A DNA stretch of 64,000 nucleotides from contig CAWBNO010000020.1 in NCBI GenBank assembly GCA_963790095.1, positions 248,001-312,000 of the forward strand, given 5' to 3'. The notes beneath the pieces were generated by a model. That model worked only from the letters and a program-made list of their open reading frames with translations. It was not told where the DNA came from and did not search any database. Source of the DNA: JAAXQD01 sp963790095. Lineage in GTDB: Bacteria > Desulfobacterota > Desulfobacteria > Desulfobacterales > UBA11574. Positions 7,734-17,535 of the stretch are shown one piece after another. Position 1 is the first letter of the stretch. Each line of letters starts with the position of its first letter. The position numbers and the translations under genes are program-made.

Positions 7734-9422
7734 TTATAGTTTTCTGGATCGAGAAATCATGACAATGAGCCAAAGGGCAAGAACAGTGGCGATAAAATAG
7801 CCGGTCAGTCCCAAAATTGCCGATAGAGAAATCTTCTGCCCACCGAAAATTTCGAAGGTAAACAAGAACATTTTTTGGGGGGCGTTCAAAACCATGGCGC
7901 CGGCAATCAGGGAGGCGGAAATGACGATACCGACAATCAGCCGGTTAATGCTTTTTACAAACTGGACGTTGATCTCTTCAAAGCCGTTGTGTTGAAGTTC
8001 TATTCGCTGTTTCCCCTTGGCGGTTTGCTTGAGAATATCATGGACGAGCTTTGGCATCGATTTCATATGACCGCCCATGGCAAGGGTGTCTTTCCGAAAA
8101 TTTTTCAGGGCTTTTTTTGTTAGATAGCTTCTTTTGATCAGGGCTTTGGCATACGGTTTGGTCACTTCCAGAATACTTGCGTCGCTTCCCAGTATCTTCC
8201 CCAGGGCTTCTGTCTGAATGAATGTCTTCAGAAGCAGCAAAAGATTTCTCGGCAGCCGGATCTTATATTTGTATATCAGCTGAATGACCTGGCCATGGAC
8301 CTCCTTGACCGAAACGGTCTGCAAAGAACGTCCGTAAAAAGGTTCACTGATATCCTTAAGATCTCTGCGGAAGCTTTTGAGATCCATGGTTTCTTCGTGG
8401 ATGAGATCCGCATCCAACAGGGCATCCATGACCATATCATAATCGTGTTCAGCAAAGCCCAAAAAAAGATTCGCGATCTGCTGCATGGTTTCGTCATCCA
8501 GATAACCGGTAATGCCAAAATCCACCAGGCTCACACGACCGTCGAACATGACGATGGTATTGCCGGAGTGTGGATCTCCATGAAAAAAACCGAAATCCAT
8601 CAACTGGCGGGAGAAGGACCGCAACCCAATCATTGCGATTTCCTTTGGATCGATCCCATGGTCCCGGATGGCGTCCACCTGATCCATTTTTAAACCGGGG
8701 ATATGTTCCATGGTAAGGACCGATTTTGTGGTGGTGTCCCAGTGGACGTTGGGGATATAGATTTCATCGTCCCCTTTGAAGTTAACGGCGAACTTCTCGA
8801 TATTCCCGGCCTCGATTAACATATCGAGTTCTTTGAAAACAATCCGCTCGAATTCTTTGACCAGATTAATGGCGCCGATGACCCGGGCGATTTCAAAAGC
8901 CTTTTCAGCCCGTTTCGCAATGGCGTACATCAGGCGAATATCTTTTTGAATCTCCTTGTCGATGCCGGGCCGGATGACCTTGACCGCAACCTGTTCTCCG
9001 CTGAAAAGTTTAGCCTTATGAACCTGTGCTACGGAAGCGGCAGCCATGGATTCCACTGTAAACTCAGCGAAAATTTCGTCCAGAGGACCCTTTAGTTCTT
9101 TTTGAATGATCTCCTTGATTTTGCTGAAAGGTACCGGCGGCACCTGGTCTTGAAGTTTTGTAAATTCTTCGATGTATTCCGTCGGGAAGATGTCGGCTCG
9201 GGTGCTCATTAATTGGCCGAGTTTAATAAAACTGGGCCCCAGTTCTTCGAGAACACGCCGAACACGCCGGGGGGAAGGAAAACCGTTTTTGGCCGTCCAG
9301 TCCTTTGCTTCCGGATCAACCGTCCGCTTTTTCTCCCTTTTGAAGAGCCGTTCGGTAATATCTCCAAAGCCGTGCTTTCCCATGATTCGGATTATTTTCC
9401 CGAGTCGCCACAATTCTTTCAC
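7734..9422 (-). CDS. ubiB: ABC1/UbiB-family protein kinase-like ATPase
   Basis: 562-residue ABC1/AarF/UbiB protein, atypical kinase-like ATPases linked to isoprenoid quinone synthesis. The diagnostic KxGQ region reads FIKLGQLMSTR near residue 67, followed by an Ala-rich loop MAAASVAQVH, the Lys of VAVKVIRP and the FFHGDPHSGN catalytic loop with VDFG. Two C-terminal hydrophobic helices (about 500-555) anchor it in the membrane. The GTG start at 9422 has AGGGGAC upstream. Its function fits with the UbiE/MenG methyltransferase 2 kb away, since a sulfate reducer would use it for menaquinone. The symbol follows family, not proven role. Confidence 0.85.
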   Translation of the reverse strand: MKELWRLGKIIRIMGKHGFGDITERLFKREKKRTVDPEAKDWTAKNGFPSPRRVRRVLEELGPSFIKLGQLMSTRADIFPTEYIEEFTKLQDQVPPVPFSKIKEIIQKELKGPLDEIFAEFTVESMAAASVAQVHKAKLFSGEQVAVKVIRPGIDKEIQKDIRLMYAIAKRAEKAFEIARVIGAINLVKEFERIVFKELDMLIEAGNIEKFAVNFKGDDEIYIPNVHWDTTTKSVLTMEHIPGLKMDQVDAIRDHGIDPKEIAMIGLRSFSRQLMDFGFFHGDPHSGNTIVMFDGRVSLVDFGITGYLDDETMQQIANLFLGFAEHDYDMVMDALLDADLIHEETMDLKSFRRDLKDISEPFYGRSLQTVSVKEVHGQVIQLIYKYKIRLPRNLLLLLKTFIQTEALGKILGSDASILEVTKPYAKALIKRSYLTKKALKNFRKDTLAMGGHMKSMPKLVHDILKQTAKGKQRIELQHNGFEEINVQFVKSINRLIVGIVISASLIAGAMVLNAPQKMFLFTFEIFGGQKISLSAILGLTGYFIATVLALWLIVMISRSRKL

Positions 9423-9537
9423 ACTGTTGTCCCCTGAAAATATAGAATTTTGAAATTACGATGTTAGATTTCGATTGAAGTTATTGATATGGCAGTTTGT
9501 TGCCATTATTTTTGATGGGCTTCACGAGACATTCGGG

Positions 9538-9783
9538 TTAGGTTTCTTTCCGGGCAGTCTCTTTGACCTTGGGCCATTTTTTTACGATTTCTTTCAGTTT
9601 TTCGGCATCTGCAATGTAACGTTCGAGATAACCGCAATCCGTGCAGACATAATTGTCAAGTGCGGCAATGGAAACGATACTTATGGGGATGCTGTTACTA
9701 CCGAACGGGCCGCTTTTCGGTAACACTTCAACACCTGAATGGACCTCTTCCGACCCGCACCTGGGACATTTTCCTTGTTTCAC
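9538..9783 (-). CDS. Small zinc-ribbon protein
   Basis: 81 residues with two Cys pairs, CPRCGS near the N-terminus and CTDCGY near residue 49, forming a probable zinc ribbon, followed by a charged helix. Such small ribbons have no assigned function; binding to nucleic acid or a protein partner is possible. AAGGAGG lies just upstream of the ATG. An FNR-like box lies about 190 bp upstream (9974-9990). Confidence 0.7.
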   Translation of the reverse strand: MKQGKCPRCGSEEVHSGVEVLPKSGPFGSNSIPISIVSIAALDNYVCTDCGYLERYIADAEKLKEIVKKWPKVKETARKET

Positions 9784-9973
9784 GTTTGCGCCTCCTTACC
9801 CGGAAAACCGGAAATTCATACGAAGCATGTTTAACAGTTTTCTTTAATCCCTGCATCAACCGACATCATTTGTCAAGTATGTAACAAGAGTATTAATAGC
9901 ACGCTTTGGTGGTTAAAATCGATAGAAAATTTTAATATCCTAATTGAGCGGAATCCTTATAATCTTTCTCCCA

Positions 9974-9990
9974 GTTTGTGTACGATCAAT
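9974..9990 (-). promoter_or_regulatory. FNR-like box upstream of the zinc-ribbon gene
   Basis: On the minus strand this reads TTGATCGTACACAAAC, matching a TTGAT-N4-(A)ACAA style FNR/CRP-family site. A near-identical copy (16 of 17 bases) lies at 11387-11403, so the pair flanks the FixH-like/TauE operon. Both are oriented upstream of minus-strand genes. Regulation by a redox or CRP-type factor is inferred. Confidence 0.4.
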
Positions 9991-10032
9991 GTGAGATTTT
10001 TTTGAGTCTTTTGTGGGAAACCCGATAGTGGA

Positions 10033-10725
10033 TCAGAATCGAATACCCTGGACAACGAAATAGATCCCCACCGCCATCATCAGGACCGAGCCGATTTTAT
10101 AAATCATGTCTCTGGACCTCAACCATCCCATACCGGTAAGCCTGGCAACCATTAGCAGGGCAGGAACCGTTCCGATGCCAAATGCCGCCATCAGCCCCAT
10201 TCCTACGAGAACAGCTTTAAACGAGTTTTGGATCTCCATGCCTGCCCTTGCCGCTGCAACCAGGGCCGTATAAACCGGCCCGCAGGGCAATAGGCCGAGG
10301 AGCATGCCCAAAGGAAGGTAAGCTGCGGTGGATTGTATGCCGGACAGTTTACGAAAGCCTCGGTGGATCACCCCTTGGGAGCTGAAATAGTCGCCGAAGA
10401 TCCGTCCCAAGGGCACCCATCCGCTCATGCCCAGCCCCATGAAGATAATCATAAGACCCGCGAAGATCATAACGCCCTTCTGCAATCCGCCGATGCCGGC
10501 GGTGATGCGCGTAAAGGCGCCGCTGGCACCCATGACGCCGCCGAGAACGGCATATGTCGTTATTCTTCCGGCATGATACAAGAGATTCGGGGCCATCACT
10601 CCTTTTGGCCTTAAATTAAGGGAAAAGGAGACGACAATCGGGCCGCACATGCCGATGCAATGTCCGAATCCAACGAAAAAACCGGTGGTAAAAAAGGCGA
10701 TATATAAGGTCTCAATAGATGACAT
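10033..10725 (-). CDS. TauE/SafE-like (DsbD_2) membrane protein
   Basis: 230-residue polytopic inner-membrane protein of the COG2836 group (cytochrome c biogenesis/SafE-like). It has about six membrane helices and the two family signatures, GHCIGMCGPIV in the first helix pair and LGLLPCGPVYTAL in the second, each with Cys-Gly-Pro. Family members act in heavy-metal/copper handling and cytochrome oxidase maturation. The start at 10725 overlaps the end of the FixH-like gene by 14 bp, indicating coupled translation. An alternative start about 33 codons upstream lies inside the neighbour. Confidence 0.8.
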   Translation of the reverse strand: MSSIETLYIAFFTTGFFVGFGHCIGMCGPIVVSFSLNLRPKGVMAPNLLYHAGRITTYAVLGGVMGASGAFTRITAGIGGLQKGVMIFAGLMIIFMGLGMSGWVPLGRIFGDYFSSQGVIHRGFRKLSGIQSTAAYLPLGMLLGLLPCGPVYTALVAAARAGMEIQNSFKAVLVGMGLMAAFGIGTVPALLMVARLTGMGWLRSRDMIYKIGSVLMMAVGIYFVVQGIRF

Positions 10726-11209
10726 CGAAGATAAACTCTGCAGCCCCCACGTTTGGAACAATGACCGTCGCTTTCCAAATCCTTTTTCCGCTGGGGCATC
10801 GCACGATAATGCCGGTTCCCTCATGGACGCCGTTTCCGAGAGATTTAAGGGGCACCCGGTTGGGACCCATTTTCATACCCGGCATCCCAAGATCGATATA
10901 CGGCGCCGCCTCCGGCTGTTTCCCCGTCAGGGTTATCTTGAACGTCAAATCCGTCATGGCTTTGACCGGTTTGGGGGTGATATCGAGAACCACCTGGGTG
11001 CCTGAAAGTTCCTGGGTGCAGGAAGTATGCTGGATGTCGCAGTTCACCCGGGCGGAATGATCCTTTTCCGCCCCTTGGGCCGGCACCCCATAAATGACCA
11101 TAGAGAGCAAAACCATACCGAGAAAAAGTATCCTTAAACGTCCCGCTCCGGACTTTTGAAACGCCCCTCGGCCCCCATGTATCACTTTTTCAACGCCTGA
11201 AATCAGCAT
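10712..11209 (-). CDS. FixH/YtkA-like periplasmic protein
   Basis: 165 residues. The ATG at 11209 is chosen because GGAGGT lies four bases upstream; an earlier in-frame start 14 codons before lacks such a site. One N-terminal membrane or signal helix precedes a periplasmic beta-domain with MTDLTFKITLTG, a PYIDLGMPGMKMGPN metal-ligand-like segment and a C-terminal WKATVIVP strand, the pattern of FixH/YtkA-like domains. Paired with the overlapping TauE-like gene, it suggests a metal or oxidase maturation pair. An FNR-like box lies about 180 bp upstream. Confidence 0.65.
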   Translation of the reverse strand: MLISGVEKVIHGGRGAFQKSGAGRLRILFLGMVLLSMVIYGVPAQGAEKDHSARVNCDIQHTSCTQELSGTQVVLDITPKPVKAMTDLTFKITLTGKQPEAAPYIDLGMPGMKMGPNRVPLKSLGNGVHEGTGIIVRCPSGKRIWKATVIVPNVGAAEFIFDVIY

Positions 11210-11386
11210 GTTCACCTCCAAAGTTACGATGTTTATTGAATGCCGCACCACGGTTGTGGTGAAAGGATATACGTTCCTTCAAGGTTACACAATGAATTTA
11301 TTATCTGAAGATACCGGTAATAATATACCCTCAAATAGGCATCAAGTTTTATTTACCTAAATTGCGCGATGATAATATCCCTCCCC

Positions 11387-11403
11387 GTTTGTTTACGATC
11401 AAT
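11387..11403 (-). promoter_or_regulatory. FNR-like box upstream of the FixH-like/TauE operon
   Basis: Minus-strand TTGATCGTAAACAAAC, the better of two near-identical sites (the other is at 9974-9990). TTGAT-N4-AACAA fits an FNR-family operator. It lies about 180 bp upstream of the FixH-like start. Confidence 0.45.
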
Positions 11404-11497
11404 AAGGGTTGAGTTATTATCCCTGTGATAACCCTTGATAGTTATTTTACGGTTTGCTATGGTGCCCCAAACAATAAAAGAACATACCGAGATATTT

Positions 11498-12304
11498 ATG
11501 AAACGAACAAAATGGCTGGATAAAAATCACCCGCAACATCGAACGGCAAACCCAGAGCATCCTCAAAAGACGGCCTTTTTTGGATATCAGAAAGTTCCGG
11601 AAGATAAAAAGGCCCAACGGGTATTGCAACATTTTAATACGGTCGCCCAGAAATACGATCTCATGAACACCCTCCTGAGCTTCGGAATTCATCATCTATG
11701 GAAGCGGTCCGCCATTAAGACAATGACCTTGAAACCCGGAGACCGGGTGCTCGATGTTTGCGGCGGAACCGGCGATCTGGCAATTCTGGCCGCCCAAACC
11801 GTCGGCGAGTCCGGACGGGTGATCATATATGACATTAATCGGGCCATGATCGATGCCGGCCTGCACAAGATGAACCATTCCCTTTCGAAAAAACGGATCG
11901 GGTTCATCCAGGGAGATGCCGAACAGCTTCCTTTCCCGGATGGACACTTCGATGCAGCTATGGTGGGGTTCGGAATCCGTAATGTCACCCGAATGGATCA
12001 GGGATTCAAAGAGATGTGTCGCGTGTTGAAACCCGGTGGGAAAATGATGTGCCTGGAATTTTCTAAACCGACGGCACCCGTGTTCCGTTGGCTTTACGAC
12101 ATCTATTCTTTCCATGTGATGCCCCTGCTCGGCGAGCTCATCGTGGGATCCAGAAAGGCATACATGCATCTTCCCGAATCGATACGAACCTTTGCATTGC
12201 CCGACGAGCTGACGGCCATTTTGAAGCGAGTGGGGTTTTCACAAGTGACCGAACATAAACTGACCAACGGCATTGCCATGATACATTTAGCTGTCAAAGG
12301 TTGA
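11498..12304 (+). CDS. ubiE: UbiE/MenG C-methyltransferase (menaquinone/ubiquinone synthesis)
   Basis: SAM-dependent methyltransferase acting on demethylmenaquinone. The family motif FNTVAQKYDLMN marks the start of the domain, followed by the SAM loop LDVCGGTGDLA, acidic DINRAMI and GFGIRNV, then EFSKP, all UbiE hallmarks. In-frame starts are possible at 11435 (TTG), 11459 (ATG) and 11498 (ATG); I choose 11498, the only one with a weak GAGAT site. The N-terminal extension before the domain is longer than in E. coli. A second methyltransferase follows 16 bp downstream, probably in one operon. Confidence 0.88.
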   Translation: MKRTKWLDKNHPQHRTANPEHPQKTAFFGYQKVPEDKKAQRVLQHFNTVAQKYDLMNTLLSFGIHHLWKRSAIKTMTLKPGDRVLDVCGGTGDLAILAAQTVGESGRVIIYDINRAMIDAGLHKMNHSLSKKRIGFIQGDAEQLPFPDGHFDAAMVGFGIRNVTRMDQGFKEMCRVLKPGGKMMCLEFSKPTAPVFRWLYDIYSFHVMPLLGELIVGSRKAYMHLPESIRTFALPDELTAILKRVGFSQVTEHKLTNGIAMIHLAVKG

Positions 12305-12320
12305 ACCATAGGGTGTAAAA

Positions 12321-12920
12321 ATGAAATTGAACTGGGCGGAGCGCTGGGTGGTCAACAATCCACTGAGGGTTTTCCAGCAAAAGATTGAGATTAAATGGCT
12401 CAGAAGCATGATGTCCCTGAAGCCGGGTGCAAGCATCCTGGAGGTGGGATGCGGGCGGGGTGCGGGAGCAAATCTCATCTTCAAAAATTTTAAGCCGTCT
12501 CAGCTGCACATTCTGGATTTGGACTTGAAAATGATCCAGAAGGCAGGATCGCATCTTTCTCCTGGATCAAAAGATGCTGTGAATATGTACGTGGGAGACG
12601 CCGTCGATCTCCCCTTCAAGACAGGCAGCCTGGATGCGGTCTTCGGATTCGGCTTTTTGCATCATGTACCGGACTGGCGCCAGGGTCTCTCTGAAATCGC
12701 CAGGGTTTTGAAACCCGACGGCGTCTATTACATCGAAGAACTCTACCCTTCCCTTTATCAGAATGTTATCACCAAGCGAATCCTCCTCCACCCCGAACAC
12801 GATCGGTTCACCAGCAACGATTTTCGAAGGGCACTGGATGAAGCGCATCTGCGTCTTGAGGATGCCTTTGAACTCAGAAAAATGGGCATCCTGGGCGTGG
12901 CCACTAAGGGTTCATTCTGA
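12321..12920 (+). CDS. Class I SAM-dependent methyltransferase
   Basis: 199 residues with a Rossmann SAM site: ILEVGCGRGAGANL (motif I), LDLDLKMI (motif II, acidic pair), and FGFGFLHHVPDW followed by RVLKPDG. The substrate is not evident; small-molecule methyltransferases of the Methyltransf_11 group share these features. It lies 16 bp after the ubiE-like gene, which suggests a role in the same quinone or lipid pathway, but this is only context. Confidence 0.75.
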   Translation: MKLNWAERWVVNNPLRVFQQKIEIKWLRSMMSLKPGASILEVGCGRGAGANLIFKNFKPSQLHILDLDLKMIQKAGSHLSPGSKDAVNMYVGDAVDLPFKTGSLDAVFGFGFLHHVPDWRQGLSEIARVLKPDGVYYIEELYPSLYQNVITKRILLHPEHDRFTSNDFRRALDEAHLRLEDAFELRKMGILGVATKGSF

Positions 12921-13478
12921 AATGTTTTGCTGAATGTTTAGCCAGACCTATACTTGATTTGACAAGTCCGAAATTCGTGAGGTACTCTCAGAGCACAAGC
13001 TGAGCAAAATCTGATCTCTGTATTGGATATCACATCATCTCCTTCCACGTGAAATTGAATATATCACAATAATTTGGTATGAATAAAAAAAGATTTTATG
13101 GCATCCGTCATAAAAATTTAATGCACATTATTTTAGAGATACCTCTATGACGTATCTCAATATCCTGTAAAATAGATACTTTCAAGATATCTCAGGCCTT
13201 GAAAACATCGATTCCTAAGGTTTACTCTCGATGTGTCTCACTAAATCCCTGCATCAAGATAGGAAAACGATATTTGAAAAATGATCTTGTCTTGATATTT
13301 ACAGTTCAAATTTGATACATGTCAAATGGATAGATTTTACATCATGGATAGAAATCCAAGGTTTTGGCAAGTTCGATTTCAGTGAAAAAATCTCCATACA
13401 TCTTGATTTTTAGCACTATTGTATGAAGTCTAACTAACTGGATATTCACATCTCATTAATTAATAGAAGCCAATTAAA
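12921..13478. other. AT-rich gene-free stretch
   Basis: About 560 bp without a supported gene. Base composition drops sharply to AT-rich here and stays so to about 17.5 kb. It presumably holds the promoter of the MFS-spermidine synthase fusion, but I see no convincing -35/-10 pair. Confidence 0.5.
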
Positions 13479-16400
13479 ATGAAAAAACAAAAAGGAGAAA
13501 AACTTATTGTTTCAAATAAAATTTCAACAACACATGATATAATTTCTATATGCTGCTTTTTTTTATCTGGATCAATAGGTCTGTCTTATGAAATTTGCTG
13601 GATTCGAAAAGCTTCATTAGTGTTTGGTAGCGCAATGTTCGCTATCAGTACGGTTCTCGCTGTATTTTTTGGAGGATTAGCTCTCGGAAGCTATTTATTT
13701 GGTAAGTACTCACAGAGAGTGTCAAGGCCGTTAAAAATTTACGCTATGTTAGAGATGGGCGTAGGAATTTTAGCTATACTAAGCCCAATGATGTTCACAG
13801 CAGCAGATTCTCTTTTCGGATTATTCTATCATTCCATTTTAGATAGTTTTCCATTGTTGTCTTTCACCCGATTTATTTTAGTATCTCTAATTTTACTTCC
13901 ACCTACCATATTAATGGGTGGAACTCTTCCTTTGTTCTGTAGCCAGTATGTATTAAATAAAGATCATATTTCCTTGTCGGTAGGTCTTCTTTATGGAGTA
14001 AATACACTCGGAGCTGCAATCGGATGCGCTTTATGTGGATTTTATATGATCTCGAACATTGGTATTAATATAACTATATATATTTGTGGAATACTTAATC
14101 TAATAATCGGATTAGTCATATGGAAGTTACCTCTTTCAGCGCCAATTATGCAAATTAAAGAAGTTCAAAAAAATCACAAGAACGAAAAAAACTTCTCAAC
14201 TCCCACAATTAAACGGTGTTGGACCATTTCAGTCGGGTTTCTTTTTTTTCTGTCTGGGTTCGTAATACTTGGAAATGAAATAATTTGGTCACGTTATTTG
14301 TCTCTAATTGTTTATAATAGCGTATACACTTATACTTTGACTATAACGGTAATTCTTATCGGAATTGTTGTTGGAAGTGCATTGACAGCAAAATTTTTTG
14401 ACAGAACGGTTCGAAGACCTCTCATTTTCGGATCTGTACAAATGGCCATTGGCATTACAGTCTTAATGGCGTTGATGCTACCATCTAATTTTTGGAGTAA
14501 TGTAATCGATTCAACGGAGATTACCACTTTAATATGGATGGTGTGTATTGTTCTGTTCTTGCCTGCTGTTTTGTCAGGCATTTCATTCCCACTTGCAATT
14601 CGAATGGTTGTTAATGAGCCTTCGAAAGCTGGTTCGGGTGTGGGAATCATGACAGCAATTAACACTGTAGGAGGAATTACTGGGTCTCTAATTGTTGGTT
14701 TTTTTCTGTTACCAATTTTTGGACTTCAAAAATCAGTAATGATAATAACCGCCATCAGTCTAATTATTGGTTTTATCTCTTGGTTTTTTCTGGAACCTTC
14801 TCGACCTTCAATTTCAAAATATACAATTGTCATAATAATTTTCTTGGTATGGTTGGGGATACCTTATATTAATAAGACAAAACTGCCTGATGACTTTCTT
14901 GCAAGCCAAGGTAATTTGATAGATTTTCGAGAGGGAATCAGCTCCTTTGTGTCGGTCATAAAAAGAGGTGAAGAACTTCAACTTGCAGTAGATCGGGCAT
15001 GGCAAGGAAGTGATCGCAGGGGACATCAAGTGATGGCAGCCCATGTTCCAATGCTATTACATCCTAATCCTAAAAATATTCTCGTTATCGGACTGGGTGC
15101 AGGACAAACTCCCAGCAGGTTCCTCATGTATGATATAAAACATTTGGATTGTGTCGAAATTGAGCCTGAAGTCGTTCAATTGGCGAAGGCATATTTTCCT
15201 TCAGATTGGATGAAAGATCCACGAACAAGTCTTATAGTTGAAGATGGACGAAATTATTTAACGCATATCAAAAAGAAATTTGATGTGATTTCGATAGAAG
15301 TGGGGCAGGTTTATCGTCCCGGTGTAGCTCCATTTTATACTTCCGATTTTTATCACCGAGCTCGCCTGAGATTGAACGAGAATGGAATTATATGTCAATT
15401 TGTTCCTATTTCCTTTTTTAGCCTAAAAGAATTCCAAACAATTGTGGCTTCGTTTTTAAACGCATTCCCGCAAAGCGTATTGTGGTATAATACCAGAGAG
15501 TTATTACTAATAGGGAATAGCTCGAACAAAATAAAATTAAAGAAGAAGAGGTTCGACATGTTGAAGCTTAATAAATCGATTAATCAAGATCTGAATTTCG
15601 CATACTGGGGAGGTATAAATCATAGGCTGAACCGACCGGAAGTGTTTTTGGGAGGATTCCTTGTTGGACCAGAAGGTCTGGCAAAACTTTCAGAAAAGGC
15701 TAAAATATATCGAGATGATGTTCCGTTTATTGAATATAGTACTGTTAGACAAGCATTACCCGCAACACCAACTATTAATCTGATTTCCAAGAATGTTGAA
15801 CCTGTTAATAATATTTTAAATTTCACAATAGACGAAAAATTGGGTTTATTAAGTCAGTCAATCCGAAAAAAAAATTTAGGGAATACTTTAGCTTTAGATT
15901 TAATAGCACTAAATTCCACTTACTCAAAAGGTTCAAGCCCTCAGTATTCGATTGATTTGCTTCGTAAATTGGTTGAATTGAATTCTGAAAATGTCAATTT
16001 TAATCTGAAACTCGCAGCGGCACTGGAGAAGCAAGGAAAATATGAAGAAGCAGTTAACTACTATCACAAAACACTGAAAATCGCTCCTGATTCTGCAGAA
16101 GCGAACTATGATTTAGGAAATATATTAGCATCTCAGGGAAAACTTCAAGAGGCGGTGAATCATTATCAAAAGGCAGTTAATTCTGAACCAAATTCTGCTA
16201 AAGCACATTATAACCTTGGTAATGCGCTGGCGGAATTAAACAAAAGGGACGATGCAATAGCTCACTATAAAAAAGCTTTGAACATAGAACCTGAATTTTT
16301 TGACGCCCATATTAACATCGGCATTACTTTAGAGGAACAAGATAAAATTGCAGAAGCCATCAATCATTATCAGAAAGCTTTGACCATTGAGCCAAAGTCA

Positions 16401-16685
16401 CCATTTGTCTTGGAGAAGTTGGCAAGAGCTTATAAAACAAAAAAAGAATATCAAAAAGCACATATTTTCTATAATAAGATTTTAGAGATTATGCCAGAAA
16501 ATCCTTTAGTTTATTATAATATAGCCTGTTTATATTCTTTACAAAATCGAAAAAATGAAGCGTTCAATTGGCTCAAGAAATCCATTAGCAAAGGCTTTGA
16601 CGACTGGGACCAAATTAAAAACGACAAAGATTTAAAAAATATTAAGAACACTCCATATTTTAGGGAACTTATTGAAAGTAAATAA
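13479..16685 (+). CDS. Fusion protein: MFS-like membrane region, spermidine synthase-like domain and TPR tail
   Basis: 1068 residues in three parts. Residues about 10-465 form some 12 membrane helices typical of fused MFS/spermidine synthase proteins. Residues about 490-760 are spermidine synthase-like: GLGAGQTPSRF (SAM-type loop, about residue 537), CVEIEPEV (about 557) and VEDGRNYL. Residues about 840-1068 carry five or six TPR units with regular Ala-Tyr-Leu-Gly spacing, ending in a shorter unit. Aminopropyl transfer is possible but not shown, because fused members often lack known substrates; protein or glycan-related roles are possible. The gene is very AT-rich unlike its neighbours and stands alone, which suggests horizontal origin. 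No clear ribosome-binding site precedes the ATG. Confidence 0.8.
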   Translation: MKKQKGEKLIVSNKISTTHDIISICCFFLSGSIGLSYEICWIRKASLVFGSAMFAISTVLAVFFGGLALGSYLFGKYSQRVSRPLKIYAMLEMGVGILAILSPMMFTAADSLFGLFYHSILDSFPLLSFTRFILVSLILLPPTILMGGTLPLFCSQYVLNKDHISLSVGLLYGVNTLGAAIGCALCGFYMISNIGINITIYICGILNLIIGLVIWKLPLSAPIMQIKEVQKNHKNEKNFSTPTIKRCWTISVGFLFFLSGFVILGNEIIWSRYLSLIVYNSVYTYTLTITVILIGIVVGSALTAKFFDRTVRRPLIFGSVQMAIGITVLMALMLPSNFWSNVIDSTEITTLIWMVCIVLFLPAVLSGISFPLAIRMVVNEPSKAGSGVGIMTAINTVGGITGSLIVGFFLLPIFGLQKSVMIITAISLIIGFISWFFLEPSRPSISKYTIVIIIFLVWLGIPYINKTKLPDDFLASQGNLIDFREGISSFVSVIKRGEELQLAVDRAWQGSDRRGHQVMAAHVPMLLHPNPKNILVIGLGAGQTPSRFLMYDIKHLDCVEIEPEVVQLAKAYFPSDWMKDPRTSLIVEDGRNYLTHIKKKFDVISIEVGQVYRPGVAPFYTSDFYHRARLRLNENGIICQFVPISFFSLKEFQTIVASFLNAFPQSVLWYNTRELLLIGNSSNKIKLKKKRFDMLKLNKSINQDLNFAYWGGINHRLNRPEVFLGGFLVGPEGLAKLSEKAKIYRDDVPFIEYSTVRQALPATPTINLISKNVEPVNNILNFTIDEKLGLLSQSIRKKNLGNTLALDLIALNSTYSKGSSPQYSIDLLRKLVELNSENVNFNLKLAAALEKQGKYEEAVNYYHKTLKIAPDSAEANYDLGNILASQGKLQEAVNHYQKAVNSEPNSAKAHYNLGNALAELNKRDDAIAHYKKALNIEPEFFDAHINIGITLEEQDKIAEAINHYQKALTIEPKSPFVLEKLARAYKTKKEYQKAHIFYNKILEIMPENPLVYYNIACLYSLQNRKNEAFNWLKKSISKGFDDWDQIKNDKDLKNIKNTPYFRELIESK

Positions 16686-17535
16686 TTTTTTGATTTCTAA
16701 CTTTAACGGCTCAGATGTGAATAGGTAAATTTTTCAAATAGTTAGGCTGCAAAAAATTCTACAAAACCTGTATGTATTTTGCTATGTAAAACAGGCTCTC
16801 CATTTTTTTAATACCCGTTGATCTCATTTATATAAAACAAAATGCTTAAATTGCTGATCATTGCAATTAGATCATCAATCCAACTACTTACAAATATTAT
16901 GTGTTTCAAAGATATATGATAACCTATAATATTTTTCGCTTTTTATGGCTCGATCTCACAATTAATACTACTATTGGTCAAAAACGATTCGGTCTATTAT
17001 TATATTGACACAATCCAGGTTTTCAAATAGTTCTTATGGATATATTCTCTTTTGAAACCTACCCGCTGTCAATATTTGATTCCTATTGAGCAACACTTGT
17101 TCCTGTGCCGACCTCATCCTCAATTCGTTTCTCCCCATGTGATGTTTTCTTATTTTGATCGTGAATCAATTCCACCATCCTTCCCCTTTAATTTATCCCG
17201 AACACCACCACAACGTAACATCTATACATGTAACTTAATTCATAATTTTATGTAATTTGGTCCACAATTGCAGGGTTATTCTGGGGGTTCCCCTTGCTGC
17301 ATTTGCCTTCAAATTAGTGCCAATGCTTGATGGAAAAGGCTTTGGGAAATAATTAACTTTTTTGCACGATTTTTGCTTACAAAGATAATCCAACATGAAA
17401 AACTTTTTCATTGTTTATTTCTTTTTTTCGCTCCTGAAGATAGACTTCAGGGGGTTCTCTCAAGGAACAACCCCATTCGGTTGATGCTTAAAACACAGGT
17501 TATTGATTCGGGAATAAGACAGCGAGGATTAAACT
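16686..17535. other. AT-rich gene-free stretch
   Basis: About 850 bp without a supported coding region. Short hairpins occur near 17440-17490 (CCTGAAG paired with CTTCAGG, then GGGGTT paired with AACCCC), about 50-90 bp before the DRR-repeat gene, and could be part of its 5' untranslated region. I do not recognise a known riboswitch. Confidence 0.4.

Noticed and set aside
17440..17490. Riboswitch upstream of the DRR-repeat gene
   Set aside because: Two small hairpins are present, but the sequence does not match the conserved core of any riboswitch I know, including c-di-GMP-I.
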